A stretch of 64,000 bases of DNA from Algoriphagus locisalis. GTDB lineage: Bacteria > Bacteroidota > Bacteroidia > Cytophagales > Cyclobacteriaceae. The stretch is taken from positions 620,001 to 684,000 of the forward strand of contig NZ_FPBF01000003.1 of assembly GCF_900116615.1 (NCBI RefSeq). The letters run 5' to 3'. The notes beneath the pieces were generated by a model. That model worked only from the letters and a program-made list of their open reading frames with translations, was not told the origin of the DNA and did not search any database. This document shows, piece by piece, positions 18,686 through 28,651 of the stretch (positions are counted from its first letter, which is position 1; each line of letters starts with the position of its first letter). A program made the translations under genes and the position numbers.

Positions 18686-19604
18686 TCTAGTCTTTGCTTT
18701 ATTGGTCTTACTGGGAATGAGCGCCTGTGATTCTGATGAAAGTAAGAAAGGTAGATTCCTGCTAAAGGGAAATGAAAAAATGGAAGAAAATGATCCCAAA
18801 GGGGCCATGGAATTCTATAGCGAGGCTCTTGAAATGGATTCCACCTTTGCAGATGCTTATTACAATAAAGCACTTGCCCACGTTCAACTAAATCAGCTCT
18901 CGGAAAGTATTCAAGACCTTAGTCTGGCTATCAAATACAAGCCTGATTATTATGATGCTATATTTCAAAGAGGCTTAAACTACCTTGATAATGGGGAGTT
19001 TTATAATGCCAGAGAAGATGCAGAAAGGCTCCTGAACCAAGATGGGGAAAATTGGAAAAGTCATTTTCTCAGCGGGTTAGTAGAAGAGAAACTAAAAAAC
19101 TTTTCTGAGGCATTGACAGCCTTTGGAAAAGCCTTCGAGCTGAACCCCGAAAACTCCGATCTCTTGGTGAACCAAGCCACTATTCTCTATTACCAAAAAG
19201 ATTTTGCGGCGGCAAAAACCATCCTGACTGAGGCGATGAAAATCAATCCACTTGAGCCTAATCTTCATAACCTACGGTCCATGATATCCTTTGATGAAGA
19301 GGATTATGCCGAAGCTTTGAGCTCAGTAGAAAGAGCAATAGAACTGAATAATAGCCAAGCCTATTTTTACAATAACAAAGGCTTATATCTACTCTTTTTA
19401 GATCAAAAAGAAGAAGGGTTAGAGCTAATAAATCAAAGTATAAAAATGGATCCTAAAAACCCTTTTGCACTTAGGAATAAGGGGATTTATTATGTAATGG
19501 AAGGCGATAAGGTTTCTGCGCTACAATATTTAGTAGAATTGGATCAAAATTATCCGGACATGGACTTGGTGAAGGAATATTTAGATAAGGCTCAAGCGCT
19601 CTGA
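18669..19604 (+). CDS. Tetratricopeptide repeat lipoprotein
   Basis: A 311-residue protein with an N-terminal lipobox (LLGMSAC, Cys ~20) and a run of about seven TPR units with the usual W/Y, A, Y and P spacing (for example AYYNKALAHVQLNQ). TPRs form a scaffold for protein contacts, so it is probably a periplasm-facing or outer-membrane lipoprotein scaffold. The start overlaps the permease gene by 17 bases, which argues for translational coupling. Its 3' end overlaps the convergent histidine kinase gene by 13 bases. The partner is not known. Confidence 0.85.
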   Translation: MKRPIDLVFALLVLLGMSACDSDESKKGRFLLKGNEKMEENDPKGAMEFYSEALEMDSTFADAYYNKALAHVQLNQLSESIQDLSLAIKYKPDYYDAIFQRGLNYLDNGEFYNAREDAERLLNQDGENWKSHFLSGLVEEKLKNFSEALTAFGKAFELNPENSDLLVNQATILYYQKDFAAAKTILTEAMKINPLEPNLHNLRSMISFDEEDYAEALSSVERAIELNNSQAYFYNNKGLYLLFLDQKEEGLELINQSIKMDPKNPFALRNKGIYYVMEGDKVSALQYLVELDQNYPDMDLVKEYLDKAQAL

Positions 19605-21832
19605 TTTCTCTCAAAAATCACTTCTTGGATAATCTTCTGTAATTCCGATGCGTCTATAGGCTTAGCTACAAAACCATCAAAATCACATTCATCTATTCTG
19701 TCTTTAATTTCGAGCTTTGCTGCAGCAGTAAGTGCTATTACAGGAATCTCAGTAATTTTTTTAATGGCTACGGTCGCATCAAATCCATCCATTTCCGGCA
19801 TCTGGATATCCATCAAAATGCAATCAAAATTGGTTTTTTTAACGGCGGTAATCGCTTCCAGTCCGTTGGTAACACGCTCGAAGGTGAAGCCCCATTTAGT
19901 AATGATCTTTCCTAAAACCAACGCATTTACGTCATTATCCTCAGCCATAAGTAGATGAAGTGAGGAGTCTTGATAGGAATACCCATTGGTACGGGCAGGT
20001 TTATCCAGTTGTATATCTGCAAGTTCAAACTCCAGTTCAAAGTAAAATTTACTTCCTTCATTGACTACCGATTTAAGACCAATTTCACTACCCATCAGAT
20101 TGAGTAGCTTTCTGGTGATAGAAAGCCCTAACCCAGTTCCCCCATATTTTGTACTGAATGTCGGTCTTACCTGATCGAAATCGTTGAAAATCTTTTCCTG
20201 GTGCTCTGGCGCAATACCAATCCCATTATCACTTACTTCAAAATACACTTTGGCTTTACCGTCTCTATTTTCCACTAAATTCACAATAACCTTTACCTCC
20301 CCGTCATTGGTGAATTTGAGTGCATTGGTGATCAGGTTATTTAGGATTTGAGAAAGTCGGGTTTTATCCCCTGAAACTGTGATATCCAGTCCTTCTGAAA
20401 GCTTCACTTCCAGTTTATTTTTACTGTCTCTTGCATGAAATGACAAGCCTTTGATGATTTGATTCACCAAAGAATTCAGATGAAAAGGCTTCTTTTCTAT
20501 AGTCAATTTGCCAGCTTCAATTTTCTGAAAGTCCAACAAATCATTGATCATTATGATCAAATTATCGACAGCAAAATTGATGGTATCCAACTCTGATTTT
20601 TGATGGACCTGCGGGTGATCGTGAATCAAGGAGTAGGTAGAGCCTGAAATTGCATTCAAAGGAGTACGAAGCTCATGACTAATCATAGAAAGGAAATCCG
20701 ATTTGATCTGATTAGCCTTCTCTGCTGCTTTCCTTGACTCATCCAAAGTAGATTCAAACTCCTTCTGATTACTGATATCAGTCAGGTAGCCGTACCATAC
20801 CATATCGCCATTCTCCAGAGCTTCTGGTCTGGCTGCACCTAGGATCCAGCGATAATCCTCGGATTTAGGATCCGATTTTACTCTGAATTGACATTGCCAA
20901 GGTTCTACTTTTCTTGCTGAGGCAATCGAACTCATAATTACCTGAGGCAAGTCACTGGGATGTACCCTAGAGATTGCCAAGGAGATATCCGTGAAATTCT
21001 CTAGTTCTTCTTGCTTCAATCCCAATACCTGCGCAATCCCTTTAGATAAAAATGAAAAGTTTAATTTACCATCAGAATCCATTACTAATTGGTATAACCC
21101 TCCAGGAACTTGCTCCGTAAGGTTCATCAAAAAATTACTGCTCTCTTCTAAGTTCTTCTCTAGCGTAACCTTTTCTGAAATATTTTTAAATGAAAGCAAG
21201 ACATACTGAACCCCATCTACCTCAAGTTGCTTGGATGCAATCTCTAATGAAAGCTGGACTCCAAGCGAATTAGTTAGGAAAGTCAAAAAATGATGCGTTG
21301 TATGTTCTGAAATAGCAGCACTCAACCATTTCTTCCATTGAGTAGGATCAACAAATAAGCCTTCGACCTCACTCAGGTGATTTAGTTTGGCGTTTCCGGT
21401 AAATCCAAAAAGATTTAAAGCCTCAGTATTCGAAAGGAATACCTCACCATCAGGCTTAAGTACTAACTGAGCGTCTGGAAATTGAAATAAAAACTGTTGC
21501 AGCTCTCGTTTGGTAGGCAAGCCTTGGCTTCTGATTTTTTCTCCCTTATAAAAAAGAAAATAGTTTGTGGAGCTATCCTGAGGAAGTTCTATATGAAAAT
21601 TATATTCGTTTCCATTAAAACTCAGCTGCAACTGCTCTTCGAAAATAAAACTGCTTATATCCAGACCTAACCCAACAAGACTTTGGTCTGAAAGATTGGA
21701 TCCAATTTGGTCGTCAAATGATTTATTGGAATAAAATATTGGATACGGAAAGGTATCATCAGCAAGAAACACCATTTCTGATGATTCGTAGATAAGTTTC
21801 TTGAATGTACTGTTGATTCCTCTTTCCTGCAT
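19592..21832 (-). CDS. Hybrid sensor histidine kinase/response regulator with PAS domains
   Basis: A 746-residue hybrid kinase with no clear membrane segment. Two or three PAS-like sensor regions fill residues ~1-365, including a PAS-PAC unit at ~230-360. A HisKA domain has the H-box FLSMISHELRTPLNA near residue 380, a HATPase_c domain (N, G1 and G2 boxes) spans ~495-615, and a C-terminal receiver domain carries the phospho-accepting Asp in CILMDIQMPEMDG near residue 672. No output regulator lies next to it, so its partner is unknown. It probably has its own promoter at 21906-21937. The soluble PAS architecture suggests an intracellular cue such as redox state or a small ligand, which is inference. 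Confidence 0.92.
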   Translation of the reverse strand: MQERGINSTFKKLIYESSEMVFLADDTFPYPIFYSNKSFDDQIGSNLSDQSLVGLGLDISSFIFEEQLQLSFNGNEYNFHIELPQDSSTNYFLFYKGEKIRSQGLPTKRELQQFLFQFPDAQLVLKPDGEVFLSNTEALNLFGFTGNAKLNHLSEVEGLFVDPTQWKKWLSAAISEHTTHHFLTFLTNSLGVQLSLEIASKQLEVDGVQYVLLSFKNISEKVTLEKNLEESSNFLMNLTEQVPGGLYQLVMDSDGKLNFSFLSKGIAQVLGLKQEELENFTDISLAISRVHPSDLPQVIMSSIASARKVEPWQCQFRVKSDPKSEDYRWILGAARPEALENGDMVWYGYLTDISNQKEFESTLDESRKAAEKANQIKSDFLSMISHELRTPLNAISGSTYSLIHDHPQVHQKSELDTINFAVDNLIIMINDLLDFQKIEAGKLTIEKKPFHLNSLVNQIIKGLSFHARDSKNKLEVKLSEGLDITVSGDKTRLSQILNNLITNALKFTNDGEVKVIVNLVENRDGKAKVYFEVSDNGIGIAPEHQEKIFNDFDQVRPTFSTKYGGTGLGLSITRKLLNLMGSEIGLKSVVNEGSKFYFELEFELADIQLDKPARTNGYSYQDSSLHLLMAEDNDVNALVLGKIITKWGFTFERVTNGLEAITAVKKTNFDCILMDIQMPEMDGFDATVAIKKITEIPVIALTAAAKLEIKDRIDECDFDGFVAKPIDASELQKIIQEVIFERNQSA

Positions 21833-21905
21833 TGAACTAGTGCTTGCTTAGATCAGATTTTCATCTTGATAAAATCATAATCGCTGTGGGTGACCGAATA
21901 TGTCG

Positions 21906-21937
21906 TAAACATACAGCAATTTGCATTTCGTAGCAAA
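21906..21937 (-). promoter_or_regulatory. Candidate promoter of the hybrid histidine kinase gene
   Basis: The minus strand has TTTG (21937-21934), a 20-base spacer and TATGTTTA (one mismatch to TAnnTTTG), about 75 bases upstream of the ATG. Confidence 0.5.
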
Positions 21938-22063
21938 TTATTTAATTTATAAATACATTTCTTTGCAAAAAATTAATTGACCTAAGGACTTCATAAAAAG
22001 GCCTGCCGTGAGAAACTCCCCTTTGTTTTGTACAAAATCTAGGCTTTTGAAAAAATCAAAGCA

Positions 22064-22095
22064 CAAAAAAAGCCGTAACGAAATCGCTACGGCTT
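22064..22095 (-). terminator. Rho-independent terminator after aconitase
   Basis: On the minus strand an eight-base stem (AAGCCGTA/TACGGCTT) with a ten-base loop is followed by seven T residues, 19 bases after the stop. Confidence 0.8.
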
Positions 22096-22113
22096 GTAAT
22101 TAGTTTAGGACTA

Positions 22114-24375
22114 TTAGGCTTTCGCTTTGATCAGATTAAGTGCTGACCCTGCTTTAAACCATTCGATCTGACCTTCATTGTAGGTATGATTCACTTGGAT
22201 GGTATCTACTGATCCATCTGCGTGATTCAATACTACTTGCAATTGCTTGCCTGGCGCGAAAGTGGTCAAGCCAATAATATCGATAGAATCATCTTCCTGT
22301 ACCAAGTCATAATCAGCCGGATTGGCAAAAGTCAACCCAAGCATACCTTGCTTTTTCAAGTTTGTTTCGTGAATTCTAGCAAAAGACTTCACCAAGATCG
22401 CACGTACGCCAAGGAACCGAGGCTCCATCGCAGCATGCTCTCTAGAGGATCCTTCTCCGTAGTTCTCATCACCTACGACGATAGAACCAATTCCATTTGC
22501 TTTGTAATCTCGCTGTGTAGCAGGCACTTCACCATAAGTACCAGTCAATTGGTTCTTCACAGAGTTAGTCGCATCAGTATAGGCATTTACTGCACCGATC
22601 AGCATGTTGTTGGAAATATTATCCAAGTGCCCTCTGAATCTCAACCATGGACCAGCCATAGAGATGTGATCTGTGGTACACTTACCTTTTGCTTTGATCA
22701 GAAGTTTAAGACCTTTTAGATCTGTTCCTTCCCAAGGCTTGAAAGAATCAAGCAATTGAAGACGGTCAGAAGTCGGGCTAACTACCACACTTACATTTGA
22801 CCCATCCTCAGCTGGCTGCTGATATCCTGCATCCTCTACCGCAAAACCTTTGGTAGGCAGTTCAAGTCCACTCGGCTCATCCAATTTCACAGATACGCCA
22901 TCTTCATTGATTAGGCTATCAGTCATCGGGTTGAACGTCAAATCACCGGCAATAGCCAAAGCGGTCACGATCTCAGGAGATGCTACGAATGAGTGTGTAT
23001 TTGGATTCCCATCAGCACGCTTCGCAAAATTTCTGTTGAAAGAAGTAATGATCGAGTTTTTCTCCTGCTTTTCGGCTCCATGACGAGCCCACTGGCCGAT
23101 ACATGGTCCACAAGCGTTAGCTAGCACTACACCGCCCATTTGTCCGAAAGTATCCAAGAAACCATCTCGATCGACGGTAAACCTTACCTGCTCCGAACCT
23201 GGAGTGATTGTATATTCAGATTTAGCAACCAATTTTTTATCTACTGCTTGCTGGGCAAGAGAAGCTGCTCTTGAAATATCTTCGTAAGAAGAGTTGGTAC
23301 AAGACCCGATCAATCCAACTTCCAATTTAGCTGGCCAACCGTTTTCTTTTACAGCTGCAGCAAACTTAGAGATAGGCCAAGCCAAATCCGGAGTGAATGG
23401 TCCATTCACGTGTGGCTCCAATTCGGAAAGGTTGATTTCGATTACTTCATCGAAATAGGTAGCAGGGTTCGCATAAACCTCATCGTCTCCAGTGAGATGC
23501 TCTGCGATTCCATTTGCCAATTCAGCCACATCAGCTCTTTCAGTAGAGGCTAAGTAAGCAGCAGATTTCTCATCGTAACCGAAGATTGAAGTAGTAGCTC
23601 CGATCTCGGCTCCCATGTTACAGATAGTACCTTTACCTGTAGCAGATAGAGATTTAGCTCCGTCACCGAAATATTCGACGATAGCGCCTGTTCCACCTTT
23701 CACGGTAAGGATACCGGCTACTTTCAAGATAACATCTTTTGCAGAGGTCCAGCCGGAAAGTTTTCCAGTAAGCTTCACTCCGATTAATTTTGGAAACTTC
23801 AGCTCCCAAGGCAGGCCAGCCATCACATCACATGCATCAGCTCCACCTACGCCGATAGCTACCATTCCAAGTCCACCTGCATTCGGTGTGTGAGAATCAG
23901 TTCCGATCATCATTCCGCCTGGAAAAGCATAATTCTCAAGTACCACTTGGTGGATGATACCAGCTCCCGGCTTCCAGAAGCCAAGTCCATATTTATTAGA
24001 AACAGAAGCTAAGAAATCGTAAACCTCCTTGTTCTTGTCTTTAGCTTTAGTCAAATCCTTTTCTGCACCTACTTCAGCTTGGATCAGGTGATCACAGTGA
24101 ACAGTAGAAGGAACAGCCACCTGGCTTTTGCCAGCTTGCATAAACTGAAGTAAAGCCATCTGCGCAGTGGCATCTTGCATTGCAACCCTATCCGGTTGAA
24201 AATCAACGTAAGAAACACCTCTGCTATATGCCTGTGAAGCGGCACCTTCACTTAAATGTGCATAAAGAATTTTTTCAGTCAAAGTAAGTGGACGCCCCAC
24301 AGCCTTACGAGCCGCTTCGATACGTTCTGGGTATCTGGCATACACTTTTTTGATCATTTCAATATCAAAAGCCAT
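22114..24375 (-). CDS. acn: Aconitate hydratase
   Basis: This TCA-cycle enzyme interconverts citrate and isocitrate using a [4Fe-4S] cluster. The 753 residues fit the mitochondrial-type aconitase common in Bacteroidota rather than the ~890-residue AcnA. Cluster ligands are visible in [14 protein letters not shown] (first Cys) and [11 protein letters not shown] (two more). [11 protein letters not shown] and the C-terminal swivel-domain [12 protein letters not shown] motif bind substrate. It is flanked by its own candidate -7 box (24422-24429) and its own terminator, so it is probably monocistronic. Confidence 0.97.
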   Translation of the reverse strand: MAFDIEMIKKVYARYPERIEAARKAVGRPLTLTEKILYAHLSEGAASQAYSRGVSYVDFQPDRVAMQDATAQMALLQFMQAGKSQVAVPSTVHCDHLIQAEVGAEKDLTKAKDKNKEVYDFLASVSNKYGLGFWKPGAGIIHQVVLENYAFPGGMMIGTDSHTPNAGGLGMVAIGVGGADACDVMAGLPWELKFPKLIGVKLTGKLSGWTSAKDVILKVAGILTVKGGTGAIVEYFGDGAKSLSATGKGTICNMGAEIGATTSIFGYDEKSAAYLASTERADVAELANGIAEHLTGDDEVYANPATYFDEVIEINLSELEPHVNGPFTPDLAWPISKFAAAVKENGWPAKLEVGLIGSCTNSSYEDISRAASLAQQAVDKKLVAKSEYTITPGSEQVRFTVDRDGFLDTFGQMGGVVLANACGPCIGQWARHGAEKQEKNSIITSFNRNFAKRADGNPNTHSFVASPEIVTALAIAGDLTFNPMTDSLINEDGVSVKLDEPSGLELPTKGFAVEDAGYQQPAEDGSNVSVVVSPTSDRLQLLDSFKPWEGTDLKGLKLLIKAKGKCTTDHISMAGPWLRFRGHLDNISNNMLIGAVNAYTDATNSVKNQLTGTYGEVPATQRDYKANGIGSIVVGDENYGEGSSREHAAMEPRFLGVRAILVKSFARIHETNLKKQGMLGLTFANPADYDLVQEDDSIDIIGLTTFAPGKQLQVVLNHADGSVDTIQVNHTYNEGQIEWFKAGSALNLIKAKA

Positions 24376-24676
24376 TGTATAGGGATTTTTTGTTTGGTAA
24401 AAGTTTCGATTTTAACGACTGCAAATATAGGAAGTTAGCCCAATAATAGGTAACTAATCAGCCTCAGTAAATCCTCCTTCACCCTTATTTAAAACCATTT
24501 TAGGTTCATTTCGAAAATTTACTTGCTAATACCTTCCCGATAAAACAATAATGAGGTTACCACAGATATTTAGGTCAAAAAGTTTACTGTTTTTTTTCAA
24601 GGAGTGAAATCTCAGCTACATTTCTAGTCATATAATATTTACTTTGCATTCAGAAATCAAACCAAAAAGCTAGTAA
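24376..24676. other. Divergent intergenic region between aconitase and a histidine kinase gene
   Basis: These 301 bases lie between divergent genes. They hold the aconitase -7 box near the left end and, near 24643-24650, a TTACTTTG resembling a -7 element for the plus-strand kinase. I see no ORF, repeat or structured RNA that I can support in the rest. Confidence 0.5.
24422..24429 (-). promoter_or_regulatory. Candidate -7 box for aconitase
   Basis: The minus strand reads TATATTTG, a full match to TAnnTTTG, 46 bases before the ATG. A TTTG at the expected -33 position was not seen. Confidence 0.45.
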
Positions 24677-26443
24677 ATGGAGTTCATCCTTAATCCATTT
24701 TCTGTAACCCTTATCCTCTCCGGTTTATTAGTAGGAGCACTTTCTATTTATATAGCCATTAGAGTAGAAGGTTCTACCAGGTGGGTGGCACTGACCATGC
24801 TGTGCGCAGCAATTTGGGGGTTTTCTTATGGCCTGGAGTTAAGTGTCTCTACCCGGGAGGCTATGCTGTTTTTTATAAACTTCGAATACTTAGGCATTGC
24901 ATTTATAGGCCCATTCTGGTTTATTTTTAGCCTTAAATACACGAGCTACAAATCCAAAAACTTCTACTTTTTAGTAGTTTCAATACTTTTGATCCCTATT
25001 ATCACCTATACCTTGGTGGTAACGAATGACCTTCATCAGTTCTACTATAGTTCATTTGAGGTTATTAATTCGGGACCTTTTCCTACTGCCAAAATCATAG
25101 TTGGGCCTTGGTACTACGTTAATTTATTCTACATCTATAGTGCATTTATATTAGGTAGTTTTGTCATTTGGAAAAGATTCAGGTTCTCAGATCCTCTCTT
25201 TAAAACCCAAACTAGGCTAATGCTTATCGCAGGGATATTTCCTTTAGTATTCAATCTGCTGTACCAAACTCACCTCTTCCGACCATTTGTAGTCATTGAT
25301 CTGACGCCCTTTGCTTTTTTGATTACTTACCTGGTTTTGGGTTTTGCAATTCTGAAATACCAGCTTTTCAGTCTTAAACCTATTGCCAGAACCAAGGTGA
25401 TCGAGGCAATCACCAAAGGGGTTCTGGTCTTAGACGCAGAAACCCAAATTGTGGATTTCAACCCAGCATTATTGAATTTCCCTGGGATAGGACGCCACAT
25501 TAAAATAGCGATCAAAGCTGAAGAAATTTTCACAAACAGCCCGGATGTCCTCGAATTGATCGCCGATGGTAAAGCCAGGACCATCGAGTCCACAGTAAAG
25601 TCTTCTGAAAACATCAAAATCTTTCAGGTGGAGGCGATTCCGCTATTCGATAGAAAAACGATAAACAGTGGGCTGGTTTTACTATTTGATGATATCACAG
25701 AGCAAAAATCCATCAACCAAACCCTAAAAAACCAAAAACAAGAACTACAGCAACTTAATGATCTAAAAGACAAGTATTTCAGCATCATCTCCCATGATCT
25801 CAAAGGCCCCGTCTTTGGAATTAAAGAACTCATTCACTTAACCAATTCAGGGATGGTTTCTGAAGAGGAATTCATGGGGATGCTGCCTGAAGTCTCCAGA
25901 AATATGGAGCAAGTTGCATTGCTTTTGGAAAATCTCCTGGCTTGGTCAAGCTCTCAGCTAAAAGGCGGTGAAATGGTAAAACCACAGGAATTTGACATTC
26001 ACAAAATCTTAGTGCAGCAAAAGAGTATCTTGGAAAGGATAGCTAATGAGAAGAAAATTGAAATCGAAATAGATCCTCAGGCCAAATCAATGGTGTTTGC
26101 AGATAAAAACATGATTGAATTAGTATTCAGAAATGTCCTGAGTAATTCGATTAAGTTTTCAAAAAAAGAAGGGAAAATCAACGTATCTACCCGGGACGAA
26201 TATGATCTTGTCAAAATCTGTGTAGAGGATTTCGGAACCGGCATCTCAGATGAAAATCTTTCGAAAATCAATAGCGGAATATCATTTACCACGGTTGGCG
26301 AAAATAACGAGTCAGGAACTGGGCTAGGTCTGGTGTTGGTAAAAGAATACATTCAAAAGAACAGCGGGCTGGTAGAAGTTAAATCGACAGAAGGAAAAGG
26401 CACTACATTTTGCATTACACTTCCTAGTAGCACAAAAGAATAA
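24677..26443 (+). CDS. Membrane sensor histidine kinase with N-terminal 7TM region
   Basis: A 588-residue kinase. Residues 1-225 hold about seven hydrophobic helices of the histidine kinase N-terminal 7TM type, followed by a PAS-like domain (~235-340), a short coiled coil and HisKA with the H-box KYFSIISHDLKGPVFG near residue 371. The HATPase_c domain (~470-588) has the N box (NVLSNSIKFSKK) and the GTGLGLVLVKEY G2 region. It signals from the inner membrane by phosphorylating a response regulator that is not encoded nearby. Ligand unknown. It is divergent to aconitase and appears monocistronic. Confidence 0.92.
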   Translation: MEFILNPFSVTLILSGLLVGALSIYIAIRVEGSTRWVALTMLCAAIWGFSYGLELSVSTREAMLFFINFEYLGIAFIGPFWFIFSLKYTSYKSKNFYFLVVSILLIPIITYTLVVTNDLHQFYYSSFEVINSGPFPTAKIIVGPWYYVNLFYIYSAFILGSFVIWKRFRFSDPLFKTQTRLMLIAGIFPLVFNLLYQTHLFRPFVVIDLTPFAFLITYLVLGFAILKYQLFSLKPIARTKVIEAITKGVLVLDAETQIVDFNPALLNFPGIGRHIKIAIKAEEIFTNSPDVLELIADGKARTIESTVKSSENIKIFQVEAIPLFDRKTINSGLVLLFDDITEQKSINQTLKNQKQELQQLNDLKDKYFSIISHDLKGPVFGIKELIHLTNSGMVSEEEFMGMLPEVSRNMEQVALLLENLLAWSSSQLKGGEMVKPQEFDIHKILVQQKSILERIANEKKIEIEIDPQAKSMVFADKNMIELVFRNVLSNSIKFSKKEGKINVSTRDEYDLVKICVEDFGTGISDENLSKINSGISFTTVGENNESGTGLGLVLVKEYIQKNSGLVEVKSTEGKGTTFCITLPSSTKE

Positions 26444-26593
26444 ACTTATTCAGGTATATCCCTCATCTGCCCTTTTGAAGCCAAAGCCCCATACGTTTTT
26501 GTGAATTTTAGCGATGAGGCCGCGTCGGTGTTCTCTCCGGGTTTGCAAAGAGTTTATGGCTACTGGCATCATTCTGTCCAATCGTGAAGATTT

Positions 26594-27598
26594 TTATAGT
26601 TTGAGAAGGAAAGCCATGGTATCCACTTCATCTGCATATTCCCAAGGTTCAGGGGTTTGTGCTGTTCCAAAAGGAACACATCCTTCAGCATTTCCTACTA
26701 CACATTGCAATTTACCCTTCAAACTAGCTAGTTTTTCGGCCAATTCCTCTTCTCCGGAATACACTTCATAAAAAAGAACTGAAATAGGAGAAACTAAATC
26801 TTCACTTTCTTTGAGGAGTAAAAAGCCATTATCAAGGTGATCTTCCAGGTTGACCAGGTAAATGGATTTATTGTAATCATAATTGTTTCGGTATTTATGA
26901 TGCGAGCCTATCGGTGAATAAATCTCCAAAGCACCCAATAAATCCTGAAGCTGATCTTCCGATTTCACATAGATTTTAGAAACATTTCTACAGCCTAAAC
27001 CATAATATTGAAAAATATCCTTACCGAGATTAATGTAGTCTTCAGTATTTTCATTTCCTTTCAATACCGCTACTGAAGTCCGGTTTTGACGGATCACATG
27101 AGGGTATTTCCCAAAGTAATAATTGAAATACCGTGACGAATTATCACTACCAGTAGCGATGTAGGCATCCATGCCTTTTAGCATTTCCTCGATTCGTATT
27201 TGAGCTGTAAGTCTTGGGTCTATTTCGAAAAGCTTCTTTAGAATCCATTTCATTAAAACCTCGTCCGATGAGCTTAACTTGATCACAGCCTGATGGCCAG
27301 AAAGAATCACACACATTAAGTCGTGGAAACCAACTCCTGGAATATTACCTGCCAGCATCAATCCTACAGATTTTGGTTTTTCTATTTCCTGCAAATCGTA
27401 AATAGAGAGCCAAGCATCTAATTTCTGAGGACTTAGCATGAATGAGATACCTTCCAAAGCAGAATCAACCGACTCCTTAGTAAACCAGTTATTATTATTC
27501 TCAGCCCTCCACAGCAATTCGTCTTTCTCTTCGAAATCCAAATTAGTAATGGCTTCCCCTAGTTTGACAAATGCGGAAATACGTTCTGCTGGTTTCAT
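26594..27598 (-). CDS. Acyl-CoA reductase, LuxC-like
   Basis: A 334-residue member of the LuxC acyl-CoA reductase family, an aldehyde-dehydrogenase-fold group that reduces activated fatty acyl groups to aldehydes. The NIPGVGFHDLMCVILSG segment near residues 84-100 matches the cofactor-binding region, and YYGLGCRNVSK near residue 202 places the likely nucleophilic Cys. No luxAB or luxE genes are present, so this is not a luminescence operon. It stands back to back with a ferredoxin gene with ~140 bases between, a pairing I associate with Bacteroidota genomes. The physiological substrate is not known. Confidence 0.83.
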   Translation of the reverse strand: MKPAERISAFVKLGEAITNLDFEEKDELLWRAENNNNWFTKESVDSALEGISFMLSPQKLDAWLSIYDLQEIEKPKSVGLMLAGNIPGVGFHDLMCVILSGHQAVIKLSSSDEVLMKWILKKLFEIDPRLTAQIRIEEMLKGMDAYIATGSDNSSRYFNYYFGKYPHVIRQNRTSVAVLKGNENTEDYINLGKDIFQYYGLGCRNVSKIYVKSEDQLQDLLGALEIYSPIGSHHKYRNNYDYNKSIYLVNLEDHLDNGFLLLKESEDLVSPISVLFYEVYSGEEELAEKLASLKGKLQCVVGNAEGCVPFGTAQTPEPWEYADEVDTMAFLLKL

Positions 27599-27616
27599 GG
27601 CATAGATTTAAAGAGA

Positions 27617-27624
27617 CAAATTTA
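27617..27624 (-). promoter_or_regulatory. Candidate -7 box for the acyl-CoA reductase gene
   Basis: The minus strand reads TAAATTTG, a full TAnnTTTG match 19 bases upstream of the ATG. TTG triplets upstream are not at the usual 20-base spacing. Confidence 0.35.
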
Positions 27625-27686
27625 GGCTTTTTGAAAACAAGCAAGCTTAGAATCGAATTAAATTAGTTAGTGTGACAACTTTTTTA

Positions 27687-27717
27687 TTGCCTTACAGTTT
27701 TTAGCTTCTTACTTTTG
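27687..27717 (+). promoter_or_regulatory. Candidate promoter of the ferredoxin gene
   Basis: TTG at 27687-27689, a 20-base spacer and TACTTTTG (full match to TAnnTTTG) at 27710-27717 form a Bacteroidota-type promoter, 22 bases before the ATG. Confidence 0.6.
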
Positions 27718-27729
27718 AGCTTTAAATAA

Positions 27730-28086
<357 letters not shown>

Positions 28087-28244
28087 GGCAGCAATATCGC
28101 CTAAGTTTTAGTCACATTTCCAGTATATTAAGTTCTGGCATCAGCCTTTTACTTAAAATAATGATGATCTGGTTTGAATTCTCGGATCTAAATGTTTTAT
28201 TTTAGCTCGTATTTCAACCATCCTTACACATAAAATTAAACATT

Positions 28245-28568
28245 GTGGACGATCAAAGAGGCTATGACAGAGAGGAGATTTTCTCTAAAAAAGTAAAAGC
28301 GGGTAAAAGAACGTATTTTTTTGATGTTAAATCAACTCGCTCAAATGATTACTATCTAACTATCACAGAAAGTAAAAGAAAGGTAAACGGAGAGAATTTC
28401 ACGTACGAAAAACATAAAATTTTCCTTTACAAAGAGGATTTCTTCAAGTTTGTTGAGGCTCTGAATGAATCTGTTGATTACGTGAAAAATGACCTTCTTC
28501 CAGATGTGGATTTTGAGCAGTATGAGAAAGAAGAATCCGAATACAACGATGAGCTAAAGTGGGAATAA
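28245..28568 (+). CDS. PUR family DNA/RNA-binding protein (DUF3276)
   Basis: A 107-residue protein matching the Bacteroidota DUF3276 family with the PUR fold: EEIFSKKVKAGKRTYFFDVKST, then YYLTITESKR, then a helix EDFFKFVEALNESVDYV. PUR proteins bind purine-rich single-stranded nucleic acid, and the cellular role in bacteria is not settled. The start is a GTG, chosen because the conserved region begins soon after it and no upstream ATG is in frame. The C-terminus is acidic. It has its own ~160-base upstream gap. Confidence 0.85.
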   Translation: MDDQRGYDREEIFSKKVKAGKRTYFFDVKSTRSNDYYLTITESKRKVNGENFTYEKHKIFLYKEDFFKFVEALNESVDYVKNDLLPDVDFEQYEKEESEYNDELKWE

Positions 28569-28613
28569 TTCAATTGGGTTGACCAGTTTTTACTTTCAAC
28601 ATATATAGTATAT

Positions 28614-28639
28614 TAGAGGAGACAGTGATGTCTCCTCTA
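28614..28639. terminator. Perfect hairpin between the PUR gene and the AI-2E gene
   Basis: An eleven-base perfect stem with a four-base GTGA loop lies 45 bases after one stop and 12 bases before the next ATG. No T-run follows, so it may be a terminator without a U tract or a leader structure of the downstream gene. Confidence 0.45.
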
Positions 28640-28651
28640 TTAGTTTAGACT

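Noticed and set aside
21940..22063. Possible small RNA between the histidine kinase and aconitase genes
   Set aside because: A TTTCTTTG-like box is present on the plus strand near 21960, but no terminator or stable structure on that strand supports a transcript.
26444..26593. Possible gene remnant (44-codon open frame ending at 26585) between the 7TM kinase and the acyl-CoA reductase
   Set aside because: The frame is open after the kinase stop but has no start, no ribosome site and no match that I recognise; short open frames of this length are expected by chance.
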